Shown: positions 1 to 9,905, numbered from the stretch's first letter. The stretch is DNA of 64,000 bases from Hyphomonas sp. (GCA_002700305.1 PACZ01000044.1:1-64000), one strand, 5' to 3'. The notes: generated by a model from the sequence alone, not told the origin. Program-made: numbers and translations.

Positions 1-2
1 AT

Positions 3-1526
3 ATCTTCGCCTACACGTCGCAGAACATGCCGAAGTTCAACTCGATCTCGATCTCCGGCTATCACATGCAGGAAGCGGGCGCTTCGGCGGACCTGGAGCT
101 GGCCTACACGCTGGCCGACGGCATTGAATATATCCGTGCCGGTGTGGCGGCGGGCCTCGACGTTGACGCCTTCGCGCCGCGCCTCTCCTTCTTCTGGGCG
201 ATCGGCATGAACACGTTCATGGAAGTCGCCAAGATGCGGGCCGCGCGCCTGCTCTGGGCGAAGCTCGTCAAAGAGAACTTCAGTCCGAAGAACCCGAAAT
301 CGCTCAGCCTGCGGACGCACTCGCAGACCTCCGGCTGGTCGCTGACCGCGCAGGACGTTTACAACAACGTCATCCGCACCTGTCTTGAGGCCATCGCGGC
401 CACGGGCGGGCAGACGCAGTCGCTGCACACGAACAGCTTCGACGAGGCGCTCGCCCTGCCGACGGACTTCTCCGCCCGCATCAGCCGGAACACGCAGCTC
501 TTCCTGCAGCAGGAAGCCGGCGCGTGCCAGACGGTCGATATGTGGGGCGGCTCCTATTATGTCGAACGCCTGACGCACGATCTCGCCGCCAAGGCCCTCG
601 CCCATATCGAGGAAGTCGAAAAGATGGGCGGCATGGCGAAGGCCATCGAGGAAGGCCTGCCAAAGCTGCGCATCGAGGAAGCCGCCGCGAACACGCAGGC
701 GCGCATCGACAGCGGCACGCAGACCGTGGTCGGCGTGAACAAGTTCCTGCTGGACGAAGACGAAGACGTGCCGGTGCTGAAGGTCGACAATGCCGCCGTG
801 CGCAAGATGCAGCTGGACAAGCTGGCGCGCCTGAAGTCCGAACGCAACGAAGCCGAAGTGCAGGCGAAGCTGGACGCGATTGCCGAGGCCGCCGCTGGCA
901 CCGAGGGCAACCTCCTCGCCCTCGCCGTGGACGCGGCGCGCGCCAAGGCGACCGTGGGCGAAATCTCCGAAGCCGTCGAACGCAGCCAGGGCCGCCACCA
1001 GGCCGTCATCCGCTCCATCAAGGGCGTCTATGGCGGCGGCGTGAAAGGCACGGAAAAGGCTGATGAAGCCCTCAGCCTCGCCGAGGCCTTCGAGAAGCAG
1101 AACGGCCGCAAGCCGAAAGTTTACATCGCCAAGATGGGCCAGGACGGTCACGACCGCGGACAGAAGGTCGTCGCCTCCGCGCTGATGGACCTTGGCTGGG
1201 ATGTCGTCATCGGCCCATTGTTCCAGACACCGGAAGAAGCCGCCGCCGATGCGCGTGAAGCCGGGGTCGACATTGTCGCCGCCTCCTCGCTCGCGGCAGG
1301 CCACCTGACGCTGGTGCCGGAACTGAAGCGCGCACTCGGCAATGAAGGCGCAGCCAACGCCCGCATCATCGTGGGCGGCGTGATCCCACCGCAGGACTTC
1401 GACGCGCTCTACGCCGCCGGGGCCTCCGCCATCTTCCCGCCAGGCACCGTCATCGCCGACAGCGCCCTGAAGATGCTGGAGATCCTGACCGGAGGCGACG
1501 ACGGCGCGAAGACGGCGGCGGAGTAG
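3..1526 (+). CDS. scpA: Methylmalonyl-CoA mutase, large subunit (C-terminal part)
   Basis: The enzyme interconverts methylmalonyl-CoA and succinyl-CoA with adenosylcobalamin, in cytoplasmic propionate and branched-chain catabolism. The gene is cut by the window start; reading frame 3 is open from the first bases, and the visible 507 residues begin in the catalytic barrel (motif [20 protein letters not shown]). The C-terminal third is the B12-binding domain, with the cobalt-ligand motif DGHDRG at about visible residue 380 and the following glycine-rich stretch. The full family length is about 710 to 730 residues, so roughly 200 are missing upstream. ATG codons inside the visible part are internal methionines, not starts. 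Identification is firm. Confidence 0.96.
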   Translation: MFAYTSQNMPKFNSISISGYHMQEAGASADLELAYTLADGIEYIRAGVAAGLDVDAFAPRLSFFWAIGMNTFMEVAKMRAARLLWAKLVKENFSPKNPKSLSLRTHSQTSGWSLTAQDVYNNVIRTCLEAIAATGGQTQSLHTNSFDEALALPTDFSARISRNTQLFLQQEAGACQTVDMWGGSYYVERLTHDLAAKALAHIEEVEKMGGMAKAIEEGLPKLRIEEAAANTQARIDSGTQTVVGVNKFLLDEDEDVPVLKVDNAAVRKMQLDKLARLKSERNEAEVQAKLDAIAEAAAGTEGNLLALAVDAARAKATVGEISEAVERSQGRHQAVIRSIKGVYGGGVKGTEKADEALSLAEAFEKQNGRKPKVYIAKMGQDGHDRGQKVVASALMDLGWDVVIGPLFQTPEEAAADAREAGVDIVAASSLAAGHLTLVPELKRALGNEGAANARIIVGGVIPPQDFDALYAAGASAIFPPGTVIADSALKMLEILTGGDDGAKTAAE

Positions 1527-1570
1527 TACGATCCGATTGCCGGAGTGGAGCCTTCTGATAGGCTTCCGCC

Positions 1571-2185
1571 ATGGCTGAGCTGACCTCGACTTCCGGATAC
1601 GCCGAAGAAGCGGACGATCTGTTCGTGCGCTATGAGGCGCTATCGGCGCCGGAAACGCACGCGCACTGGCGGCATCTGTTTCCCGCACCTCCGGTGCGCA
1701 CGCTGGACATCGGCGCCGGCACCGGGCGCGATGCGGCCTGGCTCGCCTCGCTGGGGCATTCCGTTCTGGCGGTGGAACCTGTCGCGGCGATGCGCCTGCG
1801 GGCGGCGAAGCTTCATCCGGAGCCTCAGATCACATGGCTGGAAGACAGCCTGCCGGAACTGGTGAACACACGTGCCCGCGCGGAAGTGTTCGGCATGGTG
1901 ATGATCAATGCCGTCTGGATGCACCTGACAACGGATGAACGCGCCACCGGCATGGAGCGCGTTGCTGCACTTCTGGCGCCGGTCGGCCGGCTGTTCATGA
2001 GCCTGCGCCACGGGCCCATACCGGAAGGACGCCGCATGTTCGACGTGACAGGCGAAGAAACCATCGCCCTCGCCGCGCCTTATGGCCTCCGCCCCGTCAG
2101 CCATGTCCGCAGAAACTCCATCATGTCTGAAAACAAGGCCCGGGGTGTTGAATGGACCGCGCTGGTCTTCGAAAAAGCCTCTTGA
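1571..2185 (+). CDS. SAM-dependent methyltransferase (class I)
   Basis: A 204-residue cytoplasmic protein with the class I methyltransferase fold. Motif I is LDIGAGTGRDAAWLA at about residues 45 to 59, with an acidic residue (AVEP) at the end of the second strand that would bind the SAM ribose. The substrate cannot be read from the sequence. The gene starts 45 bases after the mutase stop on the same strand, so the two may be co-transcribed, but a functional link is not evident. Family assignment is good; specific function is unknown. Confidence 0.8.
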   Translation: MAELTSTSGYAEEADDLFVRYEALSAPETHAHWRHLFPAPPVRTLDIGAGTGRDAAWLASLGHSVLAVEPVAAMRLRAAKLHPEPQITWLEDSLPELVNTRARAEVFGMVMINAVWMHLTTDERATGMERVAALLAPVGRLFMSLRHGPIPEGRRMFDVTGEETIALAAPYGLRPVSHVRRNSIMSENKARGVEWTALVFEKAS

Positions 2186-2245
2186 AACGCTGGGCGCCCC
2201 TCCCCAAATATATCGTTATTCGATAACACAAAAGGATTGCCACCC

Positions 2246-2566
2246 ATGCTCGTCACCACCACGCCCACGGTTCAGGGCCATGAGATCACGAAATATCTCG
2301 GCGTCGTCTGCGGCGAGGTCGTGATCGGGGCGCACCTTGGCAAGGATATCCTGGCCAGCTTCACCAATATCGTCGGCGGACGGTCCAACGCTTATGAAAG
2401 CACGCTGCGCGAGACACGTGACGACGCGATGGCCGAGATGATGGAAGAAGCCCGGAAGCTTGGCGGGAATGCCATTGTCGGTGCCAAGTTTGACTATACC
2501 GTCATCGGCCAGTCGGGTTCGATGATGATGGTGGCGGTCTCCGGCACGGCCGTACAACTCTCGTGA
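2246..2566 (+). CDS. YbjQ/UPF0145 family protein
   Basis: A 106-residue protein that resembles the YbjQ family (UPF0145, sometimes called a heavy-metal-binding domain), whose role is not established. Family features are the opening '[11 protein letters not shown]', the [12 protein letters not shown] region, and a central segment describing repeated [13 protein letters not shown] chose ATG 2246 over the TTG at 2237 because AAAGGA (2231-2236) lies nine bases before the ATG but touches the TTG. It overlaps the next gene by four bases, suggesting translational coupling. Confidence 0.82.
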   Translation: MLVTTTPTVQGHEITKYLGVVCGEVVIGAHLGKDILASFTNIVGGRSNAYESTLRETRDDAMAEMMEEARKLGGNAIVGAKFDYTVIGQSGSMMMVAVSGTAVQLS

Positions 2567-2967
2567 GCCTGCTGGACCAGACTGCTCCGACGGCGGAGGA
2601 CATTCTCGCCCTCGCCGAAGCCTGTATCGCCCGCCTGCCCCAGCATATGCAGGCGGCTGCCGGCGCGGTCCGCCTCATCGTGGAAGACTATGCCGAGGAC
2701 GAGATCCTCGACGAGATGAAGATTGACGATGCGCTGGAGCTGAGCGGGCTCTATTCCGGTGTGCCGCTGATCCATGAGAGCGTGACGCATCCGTCGATGC
2801 AGGCGCCGCTGGTCTATCTCTACCGCCTGCCGATCCTGTTCGAATGGGCGGCGCGGGGGGACGTGACGCTGGACGAACTGGTCGCCCACGTCACCATCCA
2901 CGAATACGGCCACCATTTCGGCTGGTCCGACGAGGAGATGCACCGCATCCTCGACATGGCGGACTGA
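2563..2967 (+). CDS. Metallopeptidase family protein (zincin-like, HExGH)
   Basis: A 134-residue protein with the zinc motif [14 protein letters not shown] near the C-terminus (about residues 111 to 124). This matches the small zincin-like metallopeptidase family (PF06262), which is widespread in bacteria and without a settled substrate. The two histidines and the glutamate needed for zinc catalysis are present. Translation starts at GTG 2563, which overlaps the TGA of the UPF0145 gene, so the pair is an operon. The glycine and aspartate downstream of HExxH fit the family's third-ligand region. Confidence 0.83.
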   Translation: MSLLDQTAPTAEDILALAEACIARLPQHMQAAAGAVRLIVEDYAEDEILDEMKIDDALELSGLYSGVPLIHESVTHPSMQAPLVYLYRLPILFEWAARGDVTLDELVAHVTIHEYGHHFGWSDEEMHRILDMAD

Positions 2968-2971
2968 CGGC

Positions 2972-3367
2972 TCAGCCCTTCGACTTGTGCGCCAGCGTGT
3001 GGGCGTGCTGTTCCCAGTTCTGCCCGTCGAACCTGTTCACGGTCGCGTTCAGGTCCTGCCAGTCATCGATGCACCGCCAGGTGACGGCCACACCGTCAGG
3101 GTTGGAGCGCGGGATGTAGAAACTCTTCACCCCGCAGGTCTTGCAGAACAGGTGTTTCGCCACGCCCGTATTGAACGTGTACTCGGCAAGATTGTCATTC
3201 CCCTGCAGCAGGCGGAAACGGCTCGACGGAACGATGATGTGGATGTTGCCCGACATCGCGCACATGGAGCAGTTGCAGTCTTCCACCTCGAACGCGTCCG
3301 GCAGGTCGACCTCCCACCGCACCGCGCCGCAATGGCAACCGCCCGAATGGGTCTTCAGCTCGCTCAT
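2972..3367 (-). CDS. GFA family (glutathione-dependent formaldehyde-activating-like) protein
   Basis: A 131-residue protein of the GFA/CENP-V fold. Zinc-ligand cysteines are visible as GGCHCGAVRWEV near the N-terminus, CNCSMC in the middle and CKTCGVKSFY towards the C-terminus. Members are often annotated as formaldehyde-activating enzymes, but most have unproven substrates. The start is ATG 3367; an upstream extension to 3490 would overlap the amidase gene and adds no family sequence. It lies 19 bases downstream of the amidase stop on the same strand. Confidence 0.85.
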   Translation of the reverse strand: MSELKTHSGGCHCGAVRWEVDLPDAFEVEDCNCSMCAMSGNIHIIVPSSRFRLLQGNDNLAEYTFNTGVAKHLFCKTCGVKSFYIPRSNPDGVAVTWRCIDDWQDLNATVNRFDGQNWEQHAHTLAHKSKG

Positions 3368-3386
3368 AGTCTTTCGTCCGTCTGGT

Positions 3387-4835
3387 TCAGCCCACCCAGT
3401 GCGGCGGGCGTTTGCCTGCCCATGGCCGGGCCTGTTCCAATTGTCCAGCCAGACGGAACAAAAGACTTTCTGACCCGAGCCGTCCGCCAAACATCATGCC
3501 AATCGGCAGGCCGCCTGGCGCCTCATCGGTCGCATCGGTCCAGTGCAACGGCACGGACATGGCTGGACAGCCGGTCTGGTTGAAGATCGGACAATGCGCC
3601 CCGAAGCCGGCAATCGCCTTGCCCATCGCTTCACCATCCTGCGCGAGGGACATGGTGCCCAGCTTGTCGGGCGCGCGGTGCGTGACTGGCGAGAGCGTCA
3701 GATCAAACCCGCCATCGATCAGGAACTGCTCATAGTCGATCGCGGCCGAATTGAAGAGGTTGTTGGCCTTGGCGAGTTCCACCATCGGGACCGTCCGGCC
3801 AAGCGCAACCATGGATGCCGTGATCGGCTCCATCTCATCTTCACGCACTGGCCGGCCCAGCATCTCGGAGCGGTCGTCGAAGGCGGCAGCGACGTTCGCG
3901 GAGATCGTGAACAGGGCGTATTTGGCGAGCAGCTCGCCATCAAATTCCGGCCCGGTCTCGACGACTTCATGGCCAAGCTTTTCCAGCAATTTCGCGGTCG
4001 CCATGAGGCCTGCGTCCGCATCGGCGTCCGGCATCGTGCCGTTCGGCGCCTTCTTCCACAGCGCAATGCGCAGCTTGCCGGGCCCGCGGGAAACTTCCTC
4101 CAGATACGGACGGTCCGGCGCCGGGGCGACATAGCGGCTGCCGGTCTCCCGGCCATGACAGGCATCCAGCAGGGCAGCACTGTCGCGCACGGTGCGGCTC
4201 ACAGCGTGCACGGTCGACATGCCGTTCCAGCCTTCCGTCCGCCCCGGCCCCATCGGCACACGGCCCCGCGAGGGCTTGATGCCGAACAGGCCCGTGCAGG
4301 ACGCCGGAATACGGATCGAGCCGCCGCCATCGCTGGCCTGCGCCACGGGCAGCACACCGGCCGCCACGGCTGCGCTGGCTCCGCCAGACGAGCCGCCAGA
4401 GGTACGCGTCAGGTCCCACGGGTTCCGCGTCTGGCCGTAAAGCGTGGACTCGGTCGTGGTGGTCAGGCCGTATTCGGGGGTGGTTGTCTGGCCGAAGAAG
4501 ATGAGGCCCGCCTTGCGGTAACGTTCTGTCAGAACAGAATCCCGCTGGGCGACATTGCCCTTCCATGCAACCGAGCCATTGGTCAGCGGCGCGCCTTTCA
4601 CTTCGACGGCAAGGTCTTTCGTGACGAAGGGTACGCCGGCAAAGGGCCCGTCCCCGGTCCCGCCTTCGAGCTGGCTTTTCGCAAGATCCGGATAGAGCGC
4701 GCTGAAGCAGTTCAGCGTCTCCTGCGCAGCTTCCGCGCGCGTGACAGCTGCTTCGAGCAATTCAGCAGCGCTGACCTGTTTGCTGCGGACAAGTTCCGCC
4801 AGTCCCAGCCCATCATAATCGGCATATTCTCTCAT
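3387..4835 (-). CDS. Amidase (amidase signature family)
   Basis: A 482-residue cytoplasmic amidase. The signature serine region [14 protein letters not shown] and the upstream lysine segment VPFVTKDLA give the Ser-cisSer-Lys catalytic triad of the family, and the glycine/serine loop [17 protein letters not shown] follows. The physiological amide is unknown; the family includes aryl amidases, nylon-oligomer hydrolases and GatA-like enzymes. There are no gatB or gatC neighbours, so it is not the tRNA amidotransferase. The start is ATG 4835, preceded by GGGAGG; the GTG at 4859 lacks a ribosome binding site. Confidence 0.9.
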   Translation of the reverse strand: MREYADYDGLGLAELVRSKQVSAAELLEAAVTRAEAAQETLNCFSALYPDLAKSQLEGGTGDGPFAGVPFVTKDLAVEVKGAPLTNGSVAWKGNVAQRDSVLTERYRKAGLIFFGQTTTPEYGLTTTTESTLYGQTRNPWDLTRTSGGSSGGASAAVAAGVLPVAQASDGGGSIRIPASCTGLFGIKPSRGRVPMGPGRTEGWNGMSTVHAVSRTVRDSAALLDACHGRETGSRYVAPAPDRPYLEEVSRGPGKLRIALWKKAPNGTMPDADADAGLMATAKLLEKLGHEVVETGPEFDGELLAKYALFTISANVAAAFDDRSEMLGRPVREDEMEPITASMVALGRTVPMVELAKANNLFNSAAIDYEQFLIDGGFDLTLSPVTHRAPDKLGTMSLAQDGEAMGKAIAGFGAHCPIFNQTGCPAMSVPLHWTDATDEAPGGLPIGMMFGGRLGSESLLFRLAGQLEQARPWAGKRPPHWVG

Positions 4836-4892
4836 TCGGCCCTCCCGTTCTGTCCCCACTGTGGAACGGCGGGCGCCGAAAGGAAACCCTGA

Positions 4893-5426
4893 TCAGGGCT
4901 CCATGTCAGGCGGCGGCGGTGCGCCGCGCTCTCCCGGGCCGCCCGGCCGGTCGGGCCGCATCCGGCGCTCCGGCCGTCTGTCCCCCGGGCCGTGTTTCAG
5001 GAAGCGCGCCATCTTTGCGCGTTCGTCCACAGGCATCGTGGCGAAGAGGTCCACCATGGCCTCATGCATCGCTTCATTGACGGTATCGTCTGCCGCCCTC
5101 AATTCCCGGAACGCCTCGCGGACGGCATCGGCATCATATGGGTCAGCCGCCACCGCGTCTCCGAGGCGCGCACGGGCCTCTGCACGCACTGTACGTTCCT
5201 CGCCGGATGCCTTGAACGCCTGCCGGAACACACGTCTCATGATGTCCCGGCTCCCGTCATCACGGGAGGCCCAGGAGGACCGTTCCGGTGGCGCGCCATA
5301 AGGCTTCCCCGTTGGTCCAGACTGCAGAAGGAAACCGGCCAGCAAGCCAAGCAGGATCATGTTCGCCATCAGCGAAACGATCAGCCAGCGCGGCCACGGG
5401 CGGGATGTTTCAGGCGCATCGCTCAT
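4893..5426 (-). CDS. Membrane-anchored periplasmic protein, heavy-metal-resistance (CnrR/Spy-like) family
   Basis: A 177-residue protein with a short cytoplasmic tail, one membrane segment at about residues 15 to 34, and a helical charged periplasmic domain rich in Arg, Glu and Asp. The pattern (helices with RDIMRRVFRQAF and MVDLFATMPVDERAKMARFL) resembles the metal-resistance/Spy-CpxP-like superfamily. It ends in a proline- and glycine-rich tail. It is the third gene of an operon after an ECF sigma factor and its putative anti-sigma factor, overlapping the latter by four bases, so it may act as periplasmic sensor or effector. The family assignment is moderate. Confidence 0.7.
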   Translation of the reverse strand: MSDAPETSRPWPRWLIVSLMANMILLGLLAGFLLQSGPTGKPYGAPPERSSWASRDDGSRDIMRRVFRQAFKASGEERTVRAEARARLGDAVAADPYDADAVREAFRELRAADDTVNEAMHEAMVDLFATMPVDERAKMARFLKHGPGDRRPERRMRPDRPGGPGERGAPPPPDMEP

Positions 5427-5896
5427 TGTTCGGTCTCAGTCATAAGTTCGTAGTCTCCGAAGCCGAGCGCGGCATACATGACGGCCTCGGCTTCATCATT
5501 GGTGTCAGCATTCGCGACCGAAGTGGGCAGCGATACGTTCACACCGATCAGCAGACCCATGGCCAGCGAAGCTAACGCGCCGGCCGGCAGCCAACCGGGC
5601 AGGAACCTGCTGAAGCCGGTTTTCGCCCGTCCGGTGCGCGCCGCCTTCGGTGCGCCGGCAATCAGGCTGTCCCGCAGGGAGGCGGGAACGTCGACCTCAG
5701 GCACAAGGTTCAGGACATCGTCCAGACGGCGGGATTCCTCCAGCGCCTGGGCAAACACGCCCGGCGCTTCGGCCATCCGGCGCGCTGCAGCGCCCTTCTC
5801 TGCCTCAGGATAGGCAGAAATATCTGACCCGTACGCCTCGATCAGCGCGATGATGCGCTCATCCGACACGATGGGTGTGTGCCTACGGTCCTTCAT
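5423..5896 (-). CDS. Putative anti-sigma factor (membrane-anchored)
   Basis: A 157-residue protein with a cytoplasmic N-terminal domain of about 100 residues, one membrane helix (about residues 106 to 124) and a short periplasmic tail. It starts four bases inside the end of the ECF sigma gene and overlaps the next gene too. No zinc-binding HxxxCxxC motif is visible, so it is not a classical ZAS anti-sigma. The function is inferred from position and topology, not from a recognised domain. Confidence 0.65.
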   Translation of the reverse strand: MKDRRHTPIVSDERIIALIEAYGSDISAYPEAEKGAAARRMAEAPGVFAQALEESRRLDDVLNLVPEVDVPASLRDSLIAGAPKAARTGRAKTGFSRFLPGWLPAGALASLAMGLLIGVNVSLPTSVANADTNDEAEAVMYAALGFGDYELMTETEQ

Positions 5897-6435
5897 GCCA
5901 CGCTCCGTTCGGCCAGTGTCGCTCTCAGGCTGCGCCTTGCGCGGGCCAGAAGGCTTTCCAGCGCTTCTTCACTTGTTTCCATAATTTCCGCCGCCTCAAC
6001 CTGAGAGTGTCCTTGCAGGGCACAAAGCGTCAAGGCAGCTGCCTGGCGCTCCGGCAGAGCGGCGATCGCCGTTTCAATGGCTTTCACGCGTTCCGTCTGC
6101 ATCAGGCGTTCAGGCGGGGTTAATTCCGGGTCCGTCATCTCCGGCAATTCTCCGGGAAGGGATTCCCGCCGTTTGCGCAGGATGTCGTAACAGAGGTTCA
6201 GCGCGACCCGGTGCAGCCAGGTCGAAAACTTTGCCCGCGGCTCCCAGCCCGGCAACGCCTTCCACGCGCGAAGAAAAGTCTCCTGTGTCACGTCCTCTGC
6301 TTCCATCCGATCACCGAGCATCCGCGTCGCCAGGCCCAGAACACCGGGCGAGTACCGGTCAACCAGCCACGCCACGGCATACGGATCACCCGCCGCCGCC
6401 CGTGTGATCTGGTCGAGATCCGATACGAAAGCCAC
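5893..6435 (-). CDS. RNA polymerase sigma factor, ECF (sigma-70 family)
   Basis: A 180-residue ECF sigma factor. Region 2 includes LATRMLGDRMEAEDVTQETF and FSTWLHRVALNLCYD; region 4 includes LPERQAAALTLCALQGHSQVEAAEIM followed by the recognition helix ending LARARRSLR. It heads a three-gene operon with overlapping stop and start codons. Start GTG 6435 gives the usual N-terminus, but its ribosome binding site (GGAG, 13 bases away) is weak. A perfect 12-base inverted repeat lies 31 to 69 bases upstream. Target promoters are unknown. Confidence 0.9.
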   Translation of the reverse strand: MAFVSDLDQITRAAAGDPYAVAWLVDRYSPGVLGLATRMLGDRMEAEDVTQETFLRAWKALPGWEPRAKFSTWLHRVALNLCYDILRKRRESLPGELPEMTDPELTPPERLMQTERVKAIETAIAALPERQAAALTLCALQGHSQVEAAEIMETSEEALESLLARARRSLRATLAERSVA

Positions 6436-6465
6436 GGAACCGAGCTTACTCCGTTAAGGCGCGGG

Positions 6466-6504
6466 TGCACGCATTCAACACATCTTGCCGGCTGAATGCG
6501 TGCA
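6466..6504. repeat. Perfect 12-base inverted repeat upstream of the ECF sigma operon
   Basis: TGCACGCATTCA (6466-6477) and its exact reverse complement (6493-6504) are separated by 15 bases, between the EF-hand gene and the ECF sigma gene. There is no T-run after either arm, so an intrinsic terminator is less likely than an operator or an mRNA structure. Confidence 0.6.
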
Positions 6505-6535
6505 GAGCCGCCCTACCGGGCCTGAGCCCGATCTC

Positions 6536-7147
6536 TTATTCGTCTACCGGCGGCGGGGGCGGCATGTCATCCATGCCGGGCGGGCCGAACTTACCGCGCC
6601 GGCCGTGACCCATGGGCGCGGATTCGAACTCTTCCTGGCTGATCGTGCCATTGCCGTCCTTGTCCATGTCCGCAAACCGCTTGGCCTGCATCTGGGCGCC
6701 CTTCTCGGCCCACTGGGCTTTGCGTTCAGCTTTTTTTGCTTTCCATTCCGCCGCCCGTGCCGCCTGGGCCGCCGTCACTTCGTCACGCGTGATCGACCCA
6801 TCCTTGTTGGTGTCGAACCGCTCGAACATGTCGTCGACACGATCGCCGCGGCGCGATTCGAACCGCGCCTGCATCTGGGCGCGCATGACGTCGTGGTGCG
6901 CGGACAATTCGTCCTGCGAAAGCTGGCCGTCACCATTGGTGTCGATCGCCACGAACATCGCCGCTTTGTGTGCCTTGATTTCCGCGTCAGAGACCTGTCC
7001 GTCACCATCCGTGTCCATCATTTCGACCATGCGGTCTTTCATCATGCCCGGACCACTGCCGGGGCCACCGCGCGGACCCGCCATTGCAGGCAGGGTGACC
7101 ATCGCCACCGCAGCAAGGGACGCTGTCGCGAGAAAGATACGTTTCAT
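6536..7147 (-). CDS. EF-hand calcium-binding protein, exported
   Basis: A 203-residue protein with an N-terminal signal peptide (MKRIFLATASLAAVAMVTLP, cleavage probably after AMA). Four EF-hand loops can be seen: DTDGDGQVSDAE, DTNGDGQLSQDE, DTNKDGSITRDE and DKDGNGTISQEE, each with the usual acidic ligands. The stretch between loops 3 and 4 is Lys/Ala/Glu-rich, and the C-terminus is proline-rich. It probably binds calcium in the periplasm; any partner is unknown. Start ATG 7147 has AGGAG eight bases upstream. It lies just upstream of, and on the same strand as, the ECF sigma operon. Confidence 0.88.
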   Translation of the reverse strand: MKRIFLATASLAAVAMVTLPAMAGPRGGPGSGPGMMKDRMVEMMDTDGDGQVSDAEIKAHKAAMFVAIDTNGDGQLSQDELSAHHDVMRAQMQARFESRRGDRVDDMFERFDTNKDGSITRDEVTAAQAARAAEWKAKKAERKAQWAEKGAQMQAKRFADMDKDGNGTISQEEFESAPMGHGRRGKFGPPGMDDMPPPPPVDE

Positions 7148-7214
7148 AGGGGGAACTCCTCTCATTGGACTGCCGCTCGTTCAGGGCAGCCAGTGTTTAT
7201 CAAACGGGGGAGGA

Positions 7215-9902
7215 TCAGCTTTCCGTCGCATCGAGGTGCAGTTTTTCCACAGCGATCTGATGGAGGCTTGATTTTGTGGAAGATAATTCGGTTTCCAGAT
7301 CCCGGAACGTGCCCGCTTCAACCGCGCGGCAAAGCCGGTCCCGCAAGCCGGCCGGCATCGCATCCGACCGCGTTTCAGTCCCGATGGCGACGCGCTGGAC
7401 CTGTTGCAGCGCCTGCAGCAGGCTGAGCCCCTCGGTAAGGACCAGGCGCTCCTCGACATTGAAGCTCGCATAGGCAATGGCATCCCGCGTCGAGGCGCAG
7501 ATCGCATCCGGTCTGCCGCTCATCAGCATGTCCTGCTGCACAATGAATTCCACATCGATCAGACCGCCCGCAGCGGTTTTGAGATCCCACAGCCCCTTGC
7601 CCGGCTTTTCCCGATAAAGCCGCTGGCGCATGTCGGTGATATCGGCAGGGATGGAGGCGGCATTCGTCTGCGCGCGGCTCGTGATGGCGTCGATTGCGAT
7701 CTCCATCACCTTGCTGCCGAGCACCGGATCGCCGGTCACCGGACGCAGGCGGGTGAGCGCCATATGCTCCCAGGTCCAGGCATCCTTGTTCTGGTAGGAG
7801 GTGAATGCCGGCAGGCTGACGGCCACGGGCCCGGCCCGGCCAGAGGGCCGCAGGCGCATGTCGACCTCATAGAGCGCGCCTTCCGCCGTCGGGGCCGAGA
7901 GGGCAGTAATCAGGCGCTGCGTGAAACGCGTGTACCATGTCTGCGCCTCCATCGGATCGGCATCATAGATGACGAGGATGTCGAGATCGGAACCGGCTGT
8001 CAGTTCCTTGCCGCCAAGCTTGCCCATGGCAAACACGGCCCACTCGCCCGGCTGGGGCCCGTTACGCCGCTCGGTTTCCGACTTCGCCGCGGCCGCCATT
8101 TCGGTGATCGTGTCATCGGCCAGCGCGGTCCAGTATTCCGCTGCATCCCGTGCCGGGATCAGGCCATGCAGCAGGCGGTGGCCGGTCAGGAAGTGCTGGT
8201 CACGGTGATAGCGGCGCCAGGCGTCGAGCGCCGTATCGAAACTTGTGTCCGGACCGATCTCTGGCCGCACCGGCGCCTGCCCGCTGACCAGCGACTCAAG
8301 CAGGTCCGGCCTGCGCGACAGGATCTCCGCAAGCCGCGGCGCCAGTGCGAGCGTTGCAACAAGGTCGTCCAGCAGGTCAGGCTCCGCCAGCAACATGGCC
8401 AGCGTCTGCACACCGGACGACAGGCCCCCGAAGAAGCGGGAGAACCAGCGGAAGGCCTCATCCGCCTCGCCCGTCTTTCCCATGTCTTCCAGGAGACGCG
8501 GCAGGATTGCCGTCAGCAATTCGCGCCCGCGCGCCGTACGTGTGGCGGGCACACGGCCCCGGTGCCAACTGCGGATGGTCTCAATCGCAGCACTCGGATC
8601 GCTGAACCCCAGATTGCGCAGGGTTTCGACCGTTCCCGGATCATCGTCGACGCCGGTGAAGACGAAATTGCCCGAACGGGTCTCACCCGCCGCGCGGTCT
8701 TCCGCAGCAAACAGGGCATCATAGGCCGACTGGACGATCCGGCGTGTTTCAAGGACGTCCCGGTCGAATTCCTCCAGATTGCCATAACCGCTGAGGAAGG
8801 CGACCGCCTCCCGCGCCTCGGGGTCTTTTGGCAGCGTGTGCGTCTGCTCGTCATTCCGCATCTGGATGCGGTGTTCCACATTGCGCAACTGGCGATAGGC
8901 TTCGGTCAGGTCTCGTGCCGTTTCGTCCTCGACCACGCCGCCTGCACGCAGAGCCTCCATTGCGCCGAGCGTGGTGTTGTCCCGCAGTTCCGGGCGCCTG
9001 CCACCCAGGATCAGCTGTTGCGTCTGCACGAAAAATTCGATCTCGCGAATGCCGCCGGGTCCAAGTTTTATGTCCGGGTTCGGAATACTGAACTCCCGGG
9101 CCTTGGCCTTGGTATTGATCATCCGCTTGATCGCCTGAATGTCCCCAATGGCCCAGTAATCGAGGTTCCGGCGCCAGACATAGGGCTCCATCCCCTTCAA
9201 GAAACGTTTGGCGGCGGCGAGGTCTCCGGCAGCCGGCCGCGCCTTGATCCAGACCATCCGTTCCCAGTTCTGGCCGACGCTCTCATAATAGACTTCCGCC
9301 ATGGCCGTGGACACGGCCAGAGGCGTCGAGGACGGATCCGGCCGCAAGCGCAGATCGGTCCGGAAGACATAGCCGTCTTCGGTGATGTCATCGAACATCC
9401 GCACGATGTCACGCGCGATGCGCTGGGCTGCCTCACCGGGAGAGCGCTCCCCGCCATCGAACACGTCCGGATCGTAGAAGAGGCAGAAATCGATATCGCT
9501 GGAATAGTTGAGTTCAAACGCGCCCATCTTGCCGAGCGCGATGGCGAAGATGCCGTCGCCTGTCAGGCCGTAATGCGCGAGGGCTACTTTAAGTGCCGTG
9601 TCGACGCATTCGCAGGCAAGTTCCGTCAACACCAGCGTGACGTCCATCACATCCAGCTTGCCGGACAGGTCATCCCCGGCGAGCGAGAGATGTGTTGCCT
9701 GCTTGGCGCGGCGCAGGATGCGCATCGCCTCTTCGATCGGTCGCTCGCCAAGTTTCGGCAGCATACGCACCGTTTCGAGGGCTTCACGCCAGTCTGCGTC
9801 TTCCAGGTCCCGCCCCGCAAGCCGCCGGAGATAAGGCGCCCGGTCAAAGGCGAGCGCCAGAGCCGCTTCCGGCGTTTCCGCAATCGGTCTTACATTCAGC
9901 AT
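7215..9902 (-). CDS. glnE: Bifunctional glutamine synthetase adenylyltransferase/adenylyl-removing enzyme
   Basis: An 895-residue protein that adenylylates and deadenylylates glutamine synthetase in response to PII. Two nucleotidyltransferase domains are visible: the first has LGKMGAFELNYSSDIDFCLFY near residues 125 to 145 and the second has MGKLGGKELTAGSDLDILVIY near residues 625 to 645; the GS-D-D motifs carry the metal-binding aspartates. Each is followed by RLRPSG or LRLRPDPS. The length is slightly below the E. coli enzyme (about 946). It starts three bases after the histidine kinase stop, so it is the last gene of the degP-regulator-kinase-glnE operon. Confidence 0.96.
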   Translation of the reverse strand: MLNVRPIAETPEAALALAFDRAPYLRRLAGRDLEDADWREALETVRMLPKLGERPIEEAMRILRRAKQATHLSLAGDDLSGKLDVMDVTLVLTELACECVDTALKVALAHYGLTGDGIFAIALGKMGAFELNYSSDIDFCLFYDPDVFDGGERSPGEAAQRIARDIVRMFDDITEDGYVFRTDLRLRPDPSSTPLAVSTAMAEVYYESVGQNWERMVWIKARPAAGDLAAAKRFLKGMEPYVWRRNLDYWAIGDIQAIKRMINTKAKAREFSIPNPDIKLGPGGIREIEFFVQTQQLILGGRRPELRDNTTLGAMEALRAGGVVEDETARDLTEAYRQLRNVEHRIQMRNDEQTHTLPKDPEAREAVAFLSGYGNLEEFDRDVLETRRIVQSAYDALFAAEDRAAGETRSGNFVFTGVDDDPGTVETLRNLGFSDPSAAIETIRSWHRGRVPATRTARGRELLTAILPRLLEDMGKTGEADEAFRWFSRFFGGLSSGVQTLAMLLAEPDLLDDLVATLALAPRLAEILSRRPDLLESLVSGQAPVRPEIGPDTSFDTALDAWRRYHRDQHFLTGHRLLHGLIPARDAAEYWTALADDTITEMAAAAKSETERRNGPQPGEWAVFAMGKLGGKELTAGSDLDILVIYDADPMEAQTWYTRFTQRLITALSAPTAEGALYEVDMRLRPSGRAGPVAVSLPAFTSYQNKDAWTWEHMALTRLRPVTGDPVLGSKVMEIAIDAITSRAQTNAASIPADITDMRQRLYREKPGKGLWDLKTAAGGLIDVEFIVQQDMLMSGRPDAICASTRDAIAYASFNVEERLVLTEGLSLLQALQQVQRVAIGTETRSDAMPAGLRDRLCRAVEAGTFRDLETELSSTKSSLHQIAVEKLHLDATES

Positions 9903-9905
9903 GCC

